Below the pieces are notes generated by a model. That model saw only the letters and a program-made list of their open reading frames with translations, did not search any database and was not told the origin of the DNA. From contig NC_088917.1 of NCBI RefSeq assembly GCF_963576675.1, positions 12,986,001-13,050,000 on the forward strand: a stretch of 64,000 nucleotides of DNA. The letters are read 5' to 3'. Made by a program: the position numbers and the translations under genes. The stretch comes from Euphorbia lathyris. Lineage: Eukaryota > Streptophyta > Magnoliopsida > Malpighiales > Euphorbiaceae. Numbering within the stretch: the first letter of the stretch is position 1; each line of letters starts with the position of its first letter. Below, in pieces: positions 35,816 to 47,900 of the stretch.

Positions 35816-36216
35816 GGGCGTTTGGTTCGAATAGGGGTAACAGAATGGAATCAAGAAAGGGAAACAAGGAGAAAGAAATGGAATGACTCTACATTCCCTT
35901 CTCTGTTTGTTTCAGTTCCACAAAGGGAATGATATACCCATAATTCCATTTGTGGTTGTTTGGTTCAAATGAAGTAATAAACTAGACTTGTATTTTTAAC
36001 AATAATTTCTATACAATAATATGTCTATATTAATGAGATGAGGGGAACAAGAATAGGGGGTTGGGGGGAATAAGATTAGAGGAGTTAGGGGTAAACCCAA
36101 AACTAAAAGAGGGTAAAGGGAATGATTGAATTGATAAAACAAACACCAACAAAAGAAATGAAACCTCATCATTCCTTTACCCTTTCCTGAAACCCCCAAA
36201 ACAAACGGCCCCTTAA
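35816..36216. mobile_element. MITE, about 400 bp
   Basis: Left end GGGCGTTTGGTTCGAATAGG and reversed right end AAGGGGCCGTTTGTTTTGGG are inverted; AGGGAATGA and TCATTCC words follow inside each arm. The flanks AAGGTTTAAAA (left) and AAGGTTTTAAA (right) look alike, perhaps a blurred target duplication. Confidence 0.55.
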
Positions 36217-36242
36217 GGTTTTAAACCGATTCTAGGCAATCC

Positions 36243-36460
36243 TCTATAAGCTTGTCAATGGAGCGGGTTGGGGATGGGACGAGCAATTCCATCCCCATCC
36301 CCATTCGTAATGGGTAGGGGTGTGCATCGGTACAAAAGCGAACCGAACCGAAAACATCGAATACCGAAATGATCAAAGTAATTCACACCGAACCGAATTA
36401 AAACCGAACCGACATATGTGGTTCGGTTCGGTTCGGTTTAAACCGAACAAACCGAATTAA
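36243..36460. repeat. GGGGAT-rich block next to a GGTTCGG foldback repeat
   Basis: GGGTTGGGGATGGGAC...CCATCCCCATCCCCATT (about 36265-36305) is followed by GGGGTGTGCATCGGT and then CCGAACCGAA / GGTTCGGTTCGG words in both orientations to about 36460. The same order of parts recurs near 49030-49320. Non-coding repeat. Confidence 0.6.
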
Positions 36461-36730
36461 GTTAAAAATAACAAATAAAAAATAAAAATCATTATATTTT
36501 CTCATTAAATTTACCTCAACAACAACAAAAAATTGAAATATTTCCAAAATATATCTATATTAGGTAATTATTTCAACAATAAAAAAAATTAAACTTGTAT
36601 AATCAAATATATGTGTATATATATATATGGATTATTTCTCAATGGGTATTACCCATCCATGGATACTATGGAAAAATGTGTACATTTATTAGATAGGGAT
36701 AATAGCAAGTTAATAACAAGTTTATCAACT

Positions 36731-36981
36731 TAGAGTCCGTTTGTTTTACCTGCTATTTGCTGTTGCTGTTGCTGTTGCTGTTTCCTGTTTCCTGTTACGG
36801 TTTGCTGTTTGCTGTTTGAAAAGGCTGCTGTTCCAAAAAGCAGGGATTCCCTGCTTTTATAAAAAGCTACTTTTCGGCTACAAAATGCAAACAGGAGGTG
36901 TCTAACCAAACACCTTAAACTCTCATTTTCAAAGTAAAAAGGCAAACAGGAGATCGAAAAGCAGCTACCAAACACCCCATT
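36731..36981. mobile_element. MITE, about 250 bp
   Basis: Left end AGTCCGTTTGTTTTACCTGC and reversed right end TGGGGTGTTTGGTAGCTGC are inverted. A TGCTGT microsatellite (36758-36782) sits inside the left arm. No clear TSD, no gene. Confidence 0.5.
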
Positions 36982-37203
36982 AATAAGTTAACATTGGTTT
37001 AATAAAAAATAATTTTTTATTTTTTATGCACTAAAAAACATGTTATGCACTACAAATTTTGCACCCATTCGTTAAAAAATATAATACTATTATTAGAAAA
37101 AGAAGTTTGCATCACATATTATATCTTCAACTCTTTAATTTTTAATTATGCTTACATGTTCATTGCCCATTGTAGTTAGTAGCTTATGCAATTATGTAAC
37201 GCA

Positions 37204-37205
<2 letters not shown>

Positions 37206-37258
<53 letters not shown>
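37206..37258. repeat. TTA microsatellite
   Basis: About 17 consecutive TTA/ATT triplets just left of the solo LTR. Confidence 0.95.
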
Positions 37259-37294
37259 GTAACCCACATTTAAGAAAACATGTAAGGGATAGAT

Positions 37295-38861
37295 TGTAAC
37301 GCCCGGAAAAAAATTTATGTGGGTCCCATTGGCTCATAAAATATATTATTTTAATTAAAAGAGACCACTTTTTGTGAGGGGGACATGGAAGGGGACACCG
37401 AAATGGGGACATCAGATTTTCTCCCCATTATTATATTCATATATTTAAATCTTTGAAATTGGGATTTTTAAATTAATTAAGGTTTATTATTTTAATAACA
37501 CAAATATTAATGTTATATAATTATATTTGAAAATAATATTCTTATATATTTATATTTGAAAGAAATAATAATTTTCAAAATGAAATAGCCGTAGTCAATT
37601 AGTAGTAATGTGTTTGTATTAAAATGTTACTCATATATATATAAAAAAAAGAGAGTAATAATTATTTTTTTTTTTTTAAAAAAAGAGAGAATTCTAACTA
37701 GGTTACACTTCTTTTCTCTGTGTGTGTATATATCTGATTTTGCTGGGAAAGGGGGGAGCCGCAGAAACAAAGAAAAAAAAATAGGTTTATTCTACACTTG
37801 AAGATACATATATTAATTTGAAGATAGATGATCGTTTGTTATTTCAGCGTTCTGTTTTCGGAATAGAAGTAAGTGGCTAATTATATACTTAATTATGTTT
37901 ATTTGTATGTTCTTTGTACTTGATCGTTAAATGGACAGTTGGTGTAGTACGTTGCTTGATGTGTTAAGTTTGTAAATATATAACGATTGATGACGTCTGT
38001 GTTTTTTTTATTATCGGTGATAATATTGATGATAGCTGAAACTATGTGACTATTGTTACTTGCTTAATGAATGCGGCTAGTGTCATACATATTAGTCTGA
38101 TATTAAATATTATGAAATAATTGAGAAAATCGAATATTGGATGTGTTTGGTAAAGAAAGAAATTGAGAATAATTAATAGCTTGTCTTGATGAAGTTATAT
38201 TCAATGGTTCATTCGTGTACGTATTGATGGTAACTATGGTTGAGTTGATATATGATTTGTTAGGCACTTGTCCATGAGGCTAGTGTCGGAGTATCTCGGG
38301 ATGCAGGAGATACTCTGTGCTGTTTTTGCTACGCACCAGGGTGGTGCGAGGAAAGGTATCCTGTGCTGTTGATATATATAGTATGATGAGATTGAGATTG
38401 AGATTGTGATAATTTGAATCGACCGGTGAACCATTGAGTATACTTTTACTTGGCAAGTGGGGCCCTTAAAATAGATATTAATAGATAAATAAATAGTAAA
38501 AGTCGTGTTTTGATGCTTGGTCTTCTAATCATTATTAAATGCTTGTAAACTGAACTATATGCGTGTGTGGTTGTGTTATATATAATTAGCTATTTTACTG
38601 AGCCCTCAAGCTCACCCCATCTCCACCAGTTTTCTTTTCAGGTTAAAGGTACTAATTGAATAGCGGCTCAACTGTCAGGATAGTCAGTATGTTAAACTAC
38701 GTTGCAGTCTAATATAGACTTATTGTTAAGTTTCGAGATGTAAAACTTGGTCAATTAATAAATCGATGTGTTTATAACAGCTGCTTGTTTTAATGACGTT
38801 TTAACTATCTATTATAGTTAAATATTAATTAAATAAAACAGAATTTGATACGGGTGTTACA
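37295..38861 (+). mobile_element. Solo LTR, 1567 bp, with TSD TAGAT
   Basis: It begins TGTAACGCCCGG and ends CGGGTGTTACA (TG...CA with an extended inverted end), and TAGAT lies on both sides (37290-37294 and 38862-38866). TGTAAC/GTTACA ends and the phrase ACTGAGCCCTCAAGCTCACC near 38598 are typical of LTRs of Ty3 chromoviruses of the Tekay type (from memory). No coding region. Together these indicate a complete solo LTR left by unequal recombination. Confidence 0.88.
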
Positions 38862-39117
38862 TAGATAGCAAAGTAAATAAATTATTATATTAATAAAAGT
38901 AAGTTATTAATATGATTCATTTTTAATTCTATTTTGTATGCTATATAATAATACACTCTTGAAGGAAAGCTGCTCTTGTTGAGAGCGATACTCCATTTGA
39001 GAGTCTTCTCCCTCATTTGACGGCTAGAGTTTCCATCTTTACTGATTTCCTTCACCTTTCAACATCCATTATGCACCGATTCTTCCTTCCGACGAGACAG
39101 ATCTTCGGAATTTCGGC

Positions 39118-39861
39118 ATGGAAGAACAGCTCCAACAACTTACGATCATCAACGATGGATTTGAGTTCGAAGCGACTCCGACTGGTACATATGCAATCAA
39201 CTACAAATGGTGCCTGGTGGGTTCTCAGGTAACTGACCGCAACTTCAATTTTCAAATATTCAAGCACCGTATGGCTAGCATCTGGAGGTCGAGTAAGGGG
39301 ATGATGATTTCTAAGTTAGGGGAGAAATTGATTTTATTTCATTTCTATCACCCTTATGATCTGAAATGGGTTATGGATAATAGTCCATAGACCTTTGACA
39401 ATCATTTGCTAATTTCGTACTCTTTGAAAGAAGGTGAGGAACCTTCTGAAGCTCAGTTGACTCATGTCAATTTCTGGGTCCAAGTTCATGGTCTCACTCA
39501 GAATTTATTCTCGGAGTCGGTGGTTAGAGAGTTGGGGAATTTTGTGGGTTCCTTTGTCGTTATGGATCCCAAGAATAAATGGTTGAATGAACAAAGTTAT
39601 CTTCGGCTGAGAGTTTGTCTAGATATTAGGCAACTGTTACAGAGGGGGGAAAAGGTTAGGAGGGCTAGTGGAGAATGGCTGCATTGTACCTTCAAATATG
39701 AAAAATTACAAACTGTTTGCTTCATCTGTGGGCTAATTAGGCATCTAGATCGTCACTGTGATATTTACTTTCGAAGTAAGGAAGAGGAGATTGTTCGAGC
39801 TTGGGACGTCTCCATTAAGGCTCTCGTGCAACGTATAAATCTTATAGGAGGGGAAAGATAG
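39118..39861 (+). pseudogene. LINE ORF1 relic (DUF4283 plus CCHC knuckle), one amber stop
   Basis: Reading frame 1 from ATG 39118 (MEEQLQQLTIINDGFEF) to 39861 is broken only by TAG at 39388-39390, in NSP*TFDNHLL, where related LINEs have Trp (TGG). The N-terminal DUF4283-like part includes FQIFKHRMASIWR. The knuckle CFICGLIRHLDRHC (CX2CX4HX4C) is at about 39719-39760. A charged tail follows in other frames to about 40286 (for example GEERKRRRGAEI at 40068). No ORF2 follows; a minisatellite replaces it. The ORF1 product of L1 elements binds RNA in the transposition complex. Confidence 0.85.
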
Positions 39862-40279
39862 CTGAAAGAGGAGGTTGCCACAGGGGCAGAAAGCTCGAAC
39901 ACATCAGTAAGGGAAAAGTAGGGGTTTCATCAGAGCAGCTGCAACAACCGAAATACAAAAAGAACCTCAGGCATCTATCATAGAACTTTCGGGTTAGCAT
40001 TTTTTATTCTGAGATAAAAGAAACTTATTTAGACAACGGCAAACAGCTAGAGGTTGGTTTAGAAGTGGGGGAAGAGCGGAAAAGGAGAAGGGGAGCAGAG
40101 ATATTGGTCAGTTCACAGTCAATTGAAACAGTACAAGAAGTGATGGTGCAAACTATAGAAGTGGATCCATCACCTCCAGCAAAAGTAGTTCATGGTATGA
40201 GTAAGACTATCGACCAGGAACAGATTAACCCAAATATTCAAACTAAAGTCAAGCAACAACCTCATAACCCAAATATTTT

Positions 40280-40937
40280 AGTTTAGTAATGTTTCAGTTT
40301 AGTAATGTTTCAATTCAGTAATGTTTCAGTTTTGTAATGTTTCAGTTTTGTAATGTTTCAGTTGAGTAATGTTTCAGTTTAGTAATATTTCAGTTCAGTA
40401 ATGTTTCAGTTCAGTGATGTTTCAATACAACGATGTTTCATTTTAGTGATGTTTTATTTCAGTTATATTTTAGTTCAATGATGTTTTAGTTCAGTAATAT
40501 TTTAGTTCAGTAATGTTTTAGTTTAGTAATGTTTCAATTCGATAATGTTTTAGTTTAGCAATATTTCAGTTCAGTAATGTTACAGTTCAGTGATGTTTCA
40601 GTTCAGTAACGTTCCAGTTTAGTAAGGTTTCAGTTTTGTAATGTTTCAGTTTTGTAATGTTTCAGTTGAGTAATGTTTCAGTTTAGTAATATTTCAGTTC
40701 AGTAATGTTTCAGTTCAGTGATGTTTCAATACAACAATGTTTCATTTTAGTGATGTTTCATTTCAGTTATATTTTAGTTCAATGATGTTTTAGTTCAGTA
40801 ATGTTTTAGTTCAGTAATGTTTTAGTTCAGTAATGTTTTAGTTTAGTAATGTTTCAATTCGATAATGTTTTAGTTTAGCAATATTTCAGTTCAGTAATGT
40901 TACAGTTCAGTGATGTTTCAGTTCAGTAACGTTCCAG
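40280..40937. repeat. 16-bp minisatellite with a 304-bp higher-order unit
   Basis: About 41 copies of a 16-bp unit, consensus GTTTCAGTTCAGTAAT. The variant pattern from 40327 (CAGTTTTGTAATG, again, then GTTGAG, then CAATACAACGATG, ATTTTAGTGATG) is repeated from 40631, exactly 304 bp (19 units) later. It directly follows the LINE ORF1 relic. Confidence 0.92.
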
Positions 40938-41402
40938 ATATGGGGACAACACCATTAATTAGAACATAATTAATGTTGTATTTGGTTGTCATAAATAATG
41001 TTGTACATTCTCAATGTTAAGCTTTTCGTATTCCCAATGAATAATCATTTATTAAGAGAAATAAATTTAGTGCATATAACATTGATTAGACGGATACAAA
41101 ATTACTCAAAAGAATATGTCTTTTTATGTAAAATAAAAACATCCAGGAAAATAAATTATTTCTTGGAAGTTGGTTATATCTTGAAAGTTAGAATAAATCT
41201 TGAGGAAAGAGAAAATGTTTTTCAAAACACAATATTCCAAGTTACAACTAACATGTCATCAGGTAAAACTCATTTTAATATTAAATGACAACTTAAATCA
41301 TGGACCATTGGATTTTGATCCAATGACACTCTCCTTTAACATCGGGGTTTCTCGTATCACTCATCCTTATTTAATTTAGCACCTATCTAATTAACTTCAT
41401 TA
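40938..41402. other. AT-rich stretch, nothing recognised
   Basis: A 96-codon ORF at 40998-41288 has no recognisable motif and a composition like the AT-rich flank; I regard it as chance. Confidence 0.4.
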
Positions 41403-41412
41403 AATAGTACTT

Positions 41413-41902
41413 GGGTAAATTACATCCATAACCACTGAAATTTACTCATTTTAATATTATTGCCATTAAACTTCAATTCTTAACAGTATAACCACTTAAT
41501 TTTACACTTTTTAACATCAGTGGCCACTCAACATCTCAAAACGACCGTTGACGACTTTAAAATAAAAATTCAAAGAGTTAATGATATTCTAAGAAACTTT
41601 AATTCTTGAAAATTTTAGGTTTGAAATCATTTAGTGTTGTTTGATTAGGAGAGAGAAATGGATTTTTAGAGACAAAAAGCTCCAATAAAGGTGATTTTAG
41701 AAAATAAAAAAATGTGATTTCATGGTAAATGTTGTTCTTAATAATTTTAATTCTTAAATATTTTCATTTTGAGTTAGTTAAAGCTGAGTGGATACTAGTA
41801 TTAAAAAGTGTAAAGTTCAGTGACCATATCGTTAATAATTAAAGTTCAGTAGTCACAACGTTAATATAGGTAAAATTAAGTGGCCATGGGTGTAATTTAG
41901 CC
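41413..41902. mobile_element. 490-bp long-TIR element (TSD AATARTACTT)
   Basis: Left end GGGTAAATTACATCCATAAC and reversed right end GGCTAAATTACACCCATGGC form TIRs that continue with CACTTAATTTTAC and AACTTTAATTATTAAC. AATAGTACTT (41403-41412) and AATAATACTT (41903-41912) flank it, a 10-bp duplication with one mismatch. The inside shares TCATTTAG.TGTTGTTTG with the 35072 element. Confidence 0.7.
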
Positions 41903-41912
41903 AATAATACTT

Positions 41913-43004
41913 GGGTAAATTACATACGTGGTGTACAACTTTTGTCTCATTTCACACTTTGGTGTACAACCTTCAATTTTGCACATAAAAATGTATAACC
42001 TTTTGATGACCTCCCACTAAAAGTGTACAGCCGGTAATTATGACCGGTCAACCCAAAATCAACACACCACATCACTATTTTGACTTCTCTAAAAGTCAAA
42101 AGCTGACCCACCTAATATGAAATTATTTTTGTACCCTTTATCCTTTATATAATTACTAAAAAAACCCTATCTTCTTCCTCAATTTTTTTGTCATTTCTCT
42201 CTCTAAAACTTCCACTCTCTTTACCCTTTTTCTCTCTAAAGCTTTCCCTCTCTATCCTTTCTCTCTCTAAATCTGTAAAATGTATTATGGTTCATATTTA
42301 ATTCTTTCCCTCTCTAACTCTCTCTCTCTCTAATTCAAATTTTGATGGGTTTCTCTTTCTATATTAGAGTAACTTTCTTCTTGCCATTAAAAAGCTTTTT
42401 CAGTTGAAGATTGGTTTTCTTCTTTCCCTCAAGATGCCGCCGGTGAGTCCACCGTGGAGATCGGTGATCTTGCTGCAAGCGGGATTGGGAGCAGAAACAA
42501 GTGAGATCTTTCATTTGTGGGCCTCGTAATTTCACTGTAATTTCACTGTTGCCCCTGCAATAAAAAAATTCAAAATCAATACATGAATTTAGAAGTTTTT
42601 GCCCCTGAAGATCGGCTTTTTCAGTTGCAAGTCAAGTCTGGTTTTGTAACTAGAGAGAGAGGTTAGGGAGAGAGAGAAATTTAAGAGAGAGAAAGAAATT
42701 TGGAGAGAGAGATAAAGAAATAAATTTGAAGAGGGAAGAAGATGAAGAGAGTGAGTGATAGGGGTAAAAGAGAAAATGTATCAAATTAATTTTTTTTTAT
42801 GATTTATGGGTCCCACTTTTTAAAATGGGTAGGATGAAAATGGTGATGTGGCGTGTTGACTTTGGGTTGACCGGTCATAATTACCGGCTGTACACTTTAG
42901 TGGGAGGTCATCAAAAGGTTATACACTTTTATGTGCAAAATTGAAGGTTGTACACCAAAGTGTGAAATGGGGCAAAAGTTGTACACCACGTATGTAATTT
43001 ACCC
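41913..43004. mobile_element. Long-TIR non-autonomous element, copy 2 of 3
   Basis: It starts GGGTAAATTACATACGTGG and ends CCACGTATGTAATTTACCC. The arms run over about 200 bp and contain CACTTTGGTGTACAACCTTC, GACCTCCCACT, TACAGCCGGTAATTATGACC and GGTCAACCCAAA with their complements. CT- and GA-rich tracts lie inside each arm, as in copy 1. No coding content. It abuts the previous element without a spacer, and a TSD is not evident on the right (AATATTATAG). Confidence 0.8.
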
Positions 43005-44500
43005 AATATTATAGCGGATTGTTCTTGTAACTGAGTGACTTTCTCCTTTAGCAATTCAAAAGTCAACTTTTAGACCCCGTCAGTAATTTACGGAATTCCG
43101 TCAAAAAATATTATGTAGTGTTTTATACGGACATATCTTACAGAATGGAAATTCCGTCAGAATATTTTGACGGATTGTTCTTGTAACTGATTGGCTTCTC
43201 CTTTAGCAATTCAAAAGTCAACTTCTAGACCCATTATGAGAGAAAGAGGATAAAAATATTTAATCAATTCAAGTATATATACTATTACAATTTTAGTAAA
43301 TGAGCATATATATTATTTTTAGTGTCAACTACGTATATTTTTATTGTGATAATTCTGTTCGGAGTTTAGTCACGTTAAAAGTTGTTCACATCTCATTACA
43401 GGTTTATTTAGTGCGAATTAAATTTGAGACAATGACTATCGCTAACACTGCTTATTTAACAAATTGATTAGACAATCTTCTTTCCATAGGCAAGGGCCAG
43501 CCCGAAGATCAACGGGATCCTTCTACAAGTAGGCCGAATATAACCAATTTTTTTTTTAAAAAGTGTGTTTTCTTCGTTTTAAAATTACTACACATAATGA
43601 TGCAAGATGAGATAAGATGCTTGCAATCTATACTGTATGTAAACTCCTCTTTAATAGTGTTTCTGTGTTTTGTGTCCGTTTTGGAAATAAAACTTCTCAG
43701 AAACCAATACAATATGTTTTCAAACGTGTTTTCCTAAATATATTGAAAATAGGAAATGAAATATGGTTTAAAGAAATCGTTTCTATTAAGCTATACAAGA
43801 TGAAAATAAAAATGAAAGTGAACGGAACTTTTTGAAACTTACCAAAAGTAACTTTCTTCAACGGTCGCACAATTCAAACAATTCTAGTTGATTCTCTCTC
43901 TTCTAACTAAACACGCTTTTCTCTTAGAAGACAACACATCAATGCTATCAATTCGTTTTAAATGACATCAACCAATGAGAAGCAAGGATCGTACACACCA
44001 TTTGATGCAATAATTAGCGTAATGATTAGCTCTTAGAATTTCATTTAATTATTTTTATTTTTAGCTTTTATGAGCTTTACGTGTACTTTCTATTTCCTCA
44101 ATGAGAAATATGGAAAGAATCATTTTGATTCTTCACTCGTTCATTTCAAATCAATGAGTTTCCACCGGTAACATAATTCAATTCCAATTCCAACTAATTA
44201 AATCCGCTTTAGTTAGAACTTCTTAATTGATGATAATTTTCATTTCATAATTTCTATTTTATGCTCACAATTGTAATCAGATGAGTATAAATATCATTTT
44301 ATTATTATTATTATTTTACTTCTAATATTTATAAATATGTCTCTATAGTTTTAATATTTACATGTTTTCCTTACGCGGTAGTTTTTTTTTATGTTTTTTA
44401 GAAATAAAGTTTTTTACTGTCCATTTGTGTTTCCATGTTTATGCCCGTTTCTGTGCAACATAACTTACAACCGATCCGCATGAATAGATGTTGGAATATA
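43005..44500. other. AT-rich DNA with a direct duplication
   Basis: GCGGATTGTTCTTGTAACTG...CTCCTTTAGCAATTCAAAAG at about 43014-43060 recurs at about 43170-43216, with ACGGAATTCCGTCA and TTCCGTCAGAATATT text between. The block at about 43076-43170 recurs inverted at 50441-50535. No gene recognised beyond this. Confidence 0.5.
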
Positions 44501-44909
44501 TAAAGGTGAGCAACAAAACTTTGGTGGTTCTTTGGTGTATATGGTTTAGAAGGAATAAATATGTATGTCGTTAGATGCTCGAGTTCTTGCAGATAAAGCC
44601 ATAAGTTTTTTTTAGAGTGGAAACAAATAACAAGTTGAAGATCTTTCAAAACGGGTTTAATTAATCGTTACCCTTATAAGGTTTAGCATTCTCCTCCAAA
44701 TGACATCATTAAAATTAATTGTGATGCATTCAGAGATAATGGCCTTGCCACAAGGGCGAGTTTGGTAGCTCGCAATTTGAATGATAACGTTCTTGTTTCA
44801 ACGGGTATTTCTTTAAAGTCTTGCTCTTTGATGGAGAGCTAAAGGCGATTTATGAGAGTCTCATCTTTGCTTTGCTACGGACTGCGGTTTTTAACTATTT
44901 GCATTGAAT

Positions 44910-47900
44910 ACAACAACAACAACAACAACAACAAAGCCTTAGTCCCGAAATGATTCGGGGTCGGCTAACATGAACCATCATATAAAACCGTGAAAATCAA
45001 GTCGTGTCAGCGACACAGATTCGCTCCCTCCACTCCGTCCTATCCACTACCATATTTTCCTCAATTCCCAATAAACTCATATCACTCTCGATCACCCTCC
45101 TCCAAGTTTGCTTAGGTCTTCCCCTACCCCTCACCACTACATCCCTTTGCCACTCTTCGGTTCTCCTAACCGGCGCATCAAGCGCTCTACGTCTCACATG
45201 GCCAAACCACCTTAGTCGGTTTTCTCTCATTTTATTCTCAATAGATGTAACCCCTACTTTTGTCCTAATTATTTCATTACGCACCCGGTCCTTTCTCGTG
45301 TGACCACACATCCATCTCAACATACGCATCTCCGCCACCGACATCTTATGGATGTGGCAGTGTTTCACTGCCCAACACTCCGTACCATATAACAATGCTG
45401 GTCTAATTGCCTTCCGGTAGAATTTTCCCTTCAATCTATTAGGCATGCCGGGATCACAAAGGAAACCCGTAGCACTCTTCCACTTCGACCAACCAGCTTT
45501 AATCCTATGGGCAACATCTCCATCTACTTCTCCATCCGTTTGGATAATAGATCCTAAATACCGGAAGCAATCCGAGGCCTGAACAACTCTCCCATCTAGG
45601 GTGATTGTCCCTGCCTCCCTACTCCTACGGCCGCTAAACTTACACTCCAAATATTCTGTCTTACTTCGACTCAACTTAAAGCCTCTAGATTCTAGAGTTT
45701 GCCTCCATAGTTCCAACTTCATCTCCACTCCTTCTTTCGTCTCATCAACCAACACAATATCATCTGCAAACAGCATGCACCATGGTATACCATCTTGAAG
45801 TGAACTTGTTAGTTCATCCATAACGATGGCAAAAAGAAATGGGCTTAGTGCGGAACCTTGATGCACTCCAATCGTAATAGGAAACTCTTCAGTTTTCCCA
45901 ACACTAGTACGTACACTCGTGCATACTCCCTCATACATGTCCTTTATGATGTCAATATATTTCCGCGAAATGCCTTTCCTTATCAAGGCCCACCAAAGTA
46001 CTTCCCTTGGTACCTTGTCATATGCTTTCTCCAAGTCAATGAAAACCATATGCAAGTCTTTCTTCTTATTTCGATAGTGCTCCATTAATTGTCTCATTAG
46101 ATGGATGGCTTCCATAGTTGATCTTCCCGGCATAAAGCCAAACTGGTTTTCCGAGATCTTCACCGTCCTCCTTAGCCTTTGTTCAATCACTCGCTCCCAA
46201 AGTTTCATAGTGTGACTCATTAATTTGATTCCCCGATAGTTGGCACAATCTTGGACATCGCCTTTGTTCTTATACAAAGGGATTAAGGTACTTTTCCTCC
46301 ATTCTGATGGCATCTTATTGTTTCTCCAAATTTTGTTGAAGAACGTCGTCAACCATTCGATTCCTCTTTCTCCCAAACATCTCCAAATCTCAATAGGGAT
46401 GCCATCAGGTCCTACTGCTTTCTTCAACTTCATCTTACTTAATGCCATTTTGACTTCACCCTTTTGAATTCTCCGCAGGCATTCATGATTTATCATATCG
46501 TGATGGATACTTATATCTCCAACATCTTGTTGGCGATCTCCATTAAATAAGTCATCAAAATAGGACCTCCATCGTTCCTTGATATCCTTATCTCCAACTA
46601 GGACTTTCTGGTCCACATCCTTCACACATTTAACTTTTCCGAGATCTCGCGTCTTCCTATCTCTCATCCGAGCAATTCTATATATGTCTCTTTCCCCTTC
46701 TTTCGTATCCAATCTTGTATACAGATCCCGATTCACCTTTGCTCTAGCATCTCGTATGACCTTCTTTACTTCCCTTTTAGCCTCTTTGTATTTTTCGTAG
46801 TTCTCGTCACTCCTACATTTCCCCAATAGTTTATAGGATTCTCTCTTACTCTTTACTGCTTGTCGTACTTCTTCTGTCCACCAAGATGTGTCCTTACCCG
46901 GTGGCATGCTACCTTTAGATTCCCCTAGAACTTCCTTCGCTACTTCCCTTATACTATGCTCCATCTTATTCCATATTGAATCTATATCTGAATCCATATT
47001 GCAAGTCCAAATATCTTTTTTGGTCATCTCATCCACAAATTTTTGTTGATTCTCCCCTTGCAATTTCCACCACTTAATCTTAGTCTCTACTTGAGGTGTT
47101 TGTTTTCTTATACATTTCCTACTTCGAAAATCTAGCACCACTACTCTATGTTGGGTTGTCGTACTCTCACCAGGGATCACCTTACAATCAATATAACTCT
47201 TTCTCCAAGCACTCCTTACTAAGAAGAAGTCAATTTGGCTCGCATTACCGCCACTCCGATAAGTCACTAAGTGGGATGTTCTCTTCATAAACCATGTGTT
47301 CATGATACTCAAGTCATAGGCTGATGCGAATTCCAAAATATCATTTCCTGCTTCATTCTTATCTCCAAAACCATACCCTCCATGAACACTCTCAAACCCA
47401 TCTCGCCTAGAACCCACGTGTCCATTGAGATCACCCCCTAGTACCATTTTTTCATCCCTAGGAACCTGTTGCACCACTTCCTCTAAGTCATCCCAAAAAG
47501 CTTGTCTTATAGACACATCTAATCCTATTTGTGGCGCATATGCACTAATGACATTCACAACCTCATCCCCTATCACTAGCTTAACACTCATAATTCTATC
47601 GCTCTTCCTAGACACCGCTACTACCTCATCAATATACTCCCTATCAATAAGAATACCTACTCCATTTCTACCCTTATCCTTTCCTGAGTACCAAAGCTTA
47701 TAACCCCAAGGAGCTATCTCTCTAGCCTTGGCTCCAACCCACTTGGTTTCTTGTAGGCATAATATATTTATTCTCCTCCTCTTCATAACATCTACAATTT
47801 CAGCTAATCTTCCTGTCAAAGAACCTATGTTCCATGTCCCAAAGCGTAACCTACTACCCTTACCCCTACCCCTACCATTACCGTGGACTAGCTTATTTAC

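Noticed and set aside
40998..41288. 96-codon ORF
   Set aside because: No motif, AT-driven composition, no splice or promoter context.
41903..43014. TSD for the second long-TIR element
   Set aside because: AATAATACTT on the left and AATATTATAG on the right do not match well enough.
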